Positions 5,808-6,018 of a DNA stretch of 6,018 bases are shown one piece after another. The translations under genes were made by a program, and so were the position numbers. The DNA is from Cyanobacteria bacterium OH_PDB_112 (lineage in GTDB: Bacteria; Cyanobacteriota; Vampirovibrionia; Gastranaerophilales; CAJFVJ01). The DNA lies in NCBI GenBank assembly GCA_023457295.1, contig JAEWLZ010000270.1:1-6018 (forward strand), given 5' to 3'. Each line of letters opens with the position of its first letter. Positions within the stretch are counted from its first letter, which is position 1. The notes beneath the pieces are model-generated. The model was not told where the DNA came from and made no database searches. It was given only the letters and a program-made list of their open reading frames with translations.

Positions 5808-5830
5808 ACTATACTACAAATTATAGTCAG
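5808..5830 (-). promoter_or_regulatory. Promoter candidate for the 57-residue gene
   Basis: On the minus strand a consensus -10 TATAAT (5820-5825) and a second, TATAGT (5808-5813), lie 50-65 bases before the ATG at 5759. The matching -35 hexamers are poor (TTTAAT at 5831-5836, 17 bases from TATAGT). The position between two small genes is right for a promoter; the exact elements are uncertain. Confidence 0.4.
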
Positions 5831-5874
5831 ATTAAAAATATAAACTTGAGTTTTTAATAAATCAATTTTAAAAA

Positions 5875-5976
5875 TTAAGATTTTCTTCCGAATTTTCTGC
5901 CGCTGCTTTTTTTATATTTATTGGCATTTAATTTATTTCTTTCAGCTTTTTCTTTTTTTTGATTATTTTTCGCCAT
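5875..5976 (-). CDS. Very small basic protein, 33 residues, function unknown
   Basis: The ATG at 5976 is preceded by TAGGT, with about seven bases between the AGG and the start codon. The frame runs 33 codons to TAA. The protein begins MAKNNQKKEKAERNKL and ends SSGRKFGRKS. It has ten Lys and three Arg against two Glu, so it is strongly positive. No Cys, His, Trp or hydrophobic segment is present. This composition suits a nucleic-acid- or ribosome-binding peptide, but I know no matching family. Alternatively it could be chance in Lys-codon-rich AT DNA. The basic GRKFGRK tail, the MAK start and the ribosome binding site favour a real gene. It lies upstream of the 57-residue gene on the same strand; a promoter candidate between them suggests separate transcription. 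No clear terminator follows it. Confidence 0.55.
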   Translation of the reverse strand: MAKNNQKKEKAERNKLNANKYKKSSGRKFGRKS

Positions 5977-6018
5977 TATTATACCTAGCCGTTTCTGTAA
6001 CAATCAGAACAGTAAACA

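Noticed and set aside
5583..5843. 86-codon plus-strand frame rich in Phe, Ile and Val
   Set aside because: It starts with TTG without a ribosome binding site, is antisense to the 57-residue gene and its promoter, and its composition is that expected of AT-rich antisense sequence.

Overview
The window is AT-rich bacterial DNA. It is gene-dense, has short intergenic gaps and clear AAGGAG-type ribosome binding sites, and looks like a fermentative anaerobe. The main content is a three-gene operon for a multisubunit, NADH-linked [FeFe]-hydrogenase (hydC-hydB-hydA, minus strand). To its left lies the 3' part of an LL-diaminopimelate aminotransferase gene (dapL, plus strand). The diaminopimelate product implies a peptidoglycan/lysine pathway through the aminotransferase variant. 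DapL plus a trimeric [FeFe]-hydrogenase in an AT-rich genome would fit a gut Vampirovibrionia/Gastranaerophilales ('Melainabacteria') genome, but Clostridia, Elusimicrobia and other anaerobes also fit. No rRNA or other taxonomic marker is present, so this placement is a guess.

Layout, left to right: (1) 2-889, plus strand: dapL, truncated by the window start. (2) 894-922: a hairpin terminator shared with the converging gene. (3) 926-1411, minus strand: an unrecognised soluble 161-residue protein with a strong ribosome binding site. (4) 1412-1562: an intergenic region holding a weak promoter candidate and a two-copy direct repeat with 11-bp period. (5) 5373 down to 1563, minus strand: hydC, hydB, hydA, tightly packed; the hydB end overlaps the hydA start by 29 bp. 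(6) 5374-5504: the operon's promoter/leader region. (7) 5505-5536: a 32-bp perfect palindrome, probably the terminator of the gene before the operon. (8) 5586-5759 and 5875-5976, minus strand: two small genes encoding a 57-residue acidic protein and a 33-residue very basic protein. Both have plausible ribosome binding sites and match no family I know.

How the genes work together: HydC ([2Fe-2S] thioredoxin-like) and HydB (FMN, NADH-binding) should take electrons from NADH. HydA carries a CpI-type relay of one [2Fe-2S] and three [4Fe-4S] clusters to an H-cluster site with all its ligands intact, where protons are reduced to H2. The most informative detail is that HydB stops after its NuoF-like [4Fe-4S] region. 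It lacks the C-terminal two-cluster ferredoxin domain of classical electron-bifurcating HydB. This argues, by inference, for an NADH-dependent hydrogenase that may not bifurcate with ferredoxin. Hydrogenase maturation genes (hydE, hydF, hydG) are not in the window.

I see no CRISPR array, mobile element, tRNA or rRNA. Apart from the HydB architecture and the small orphan genes, the region looks ordinary.
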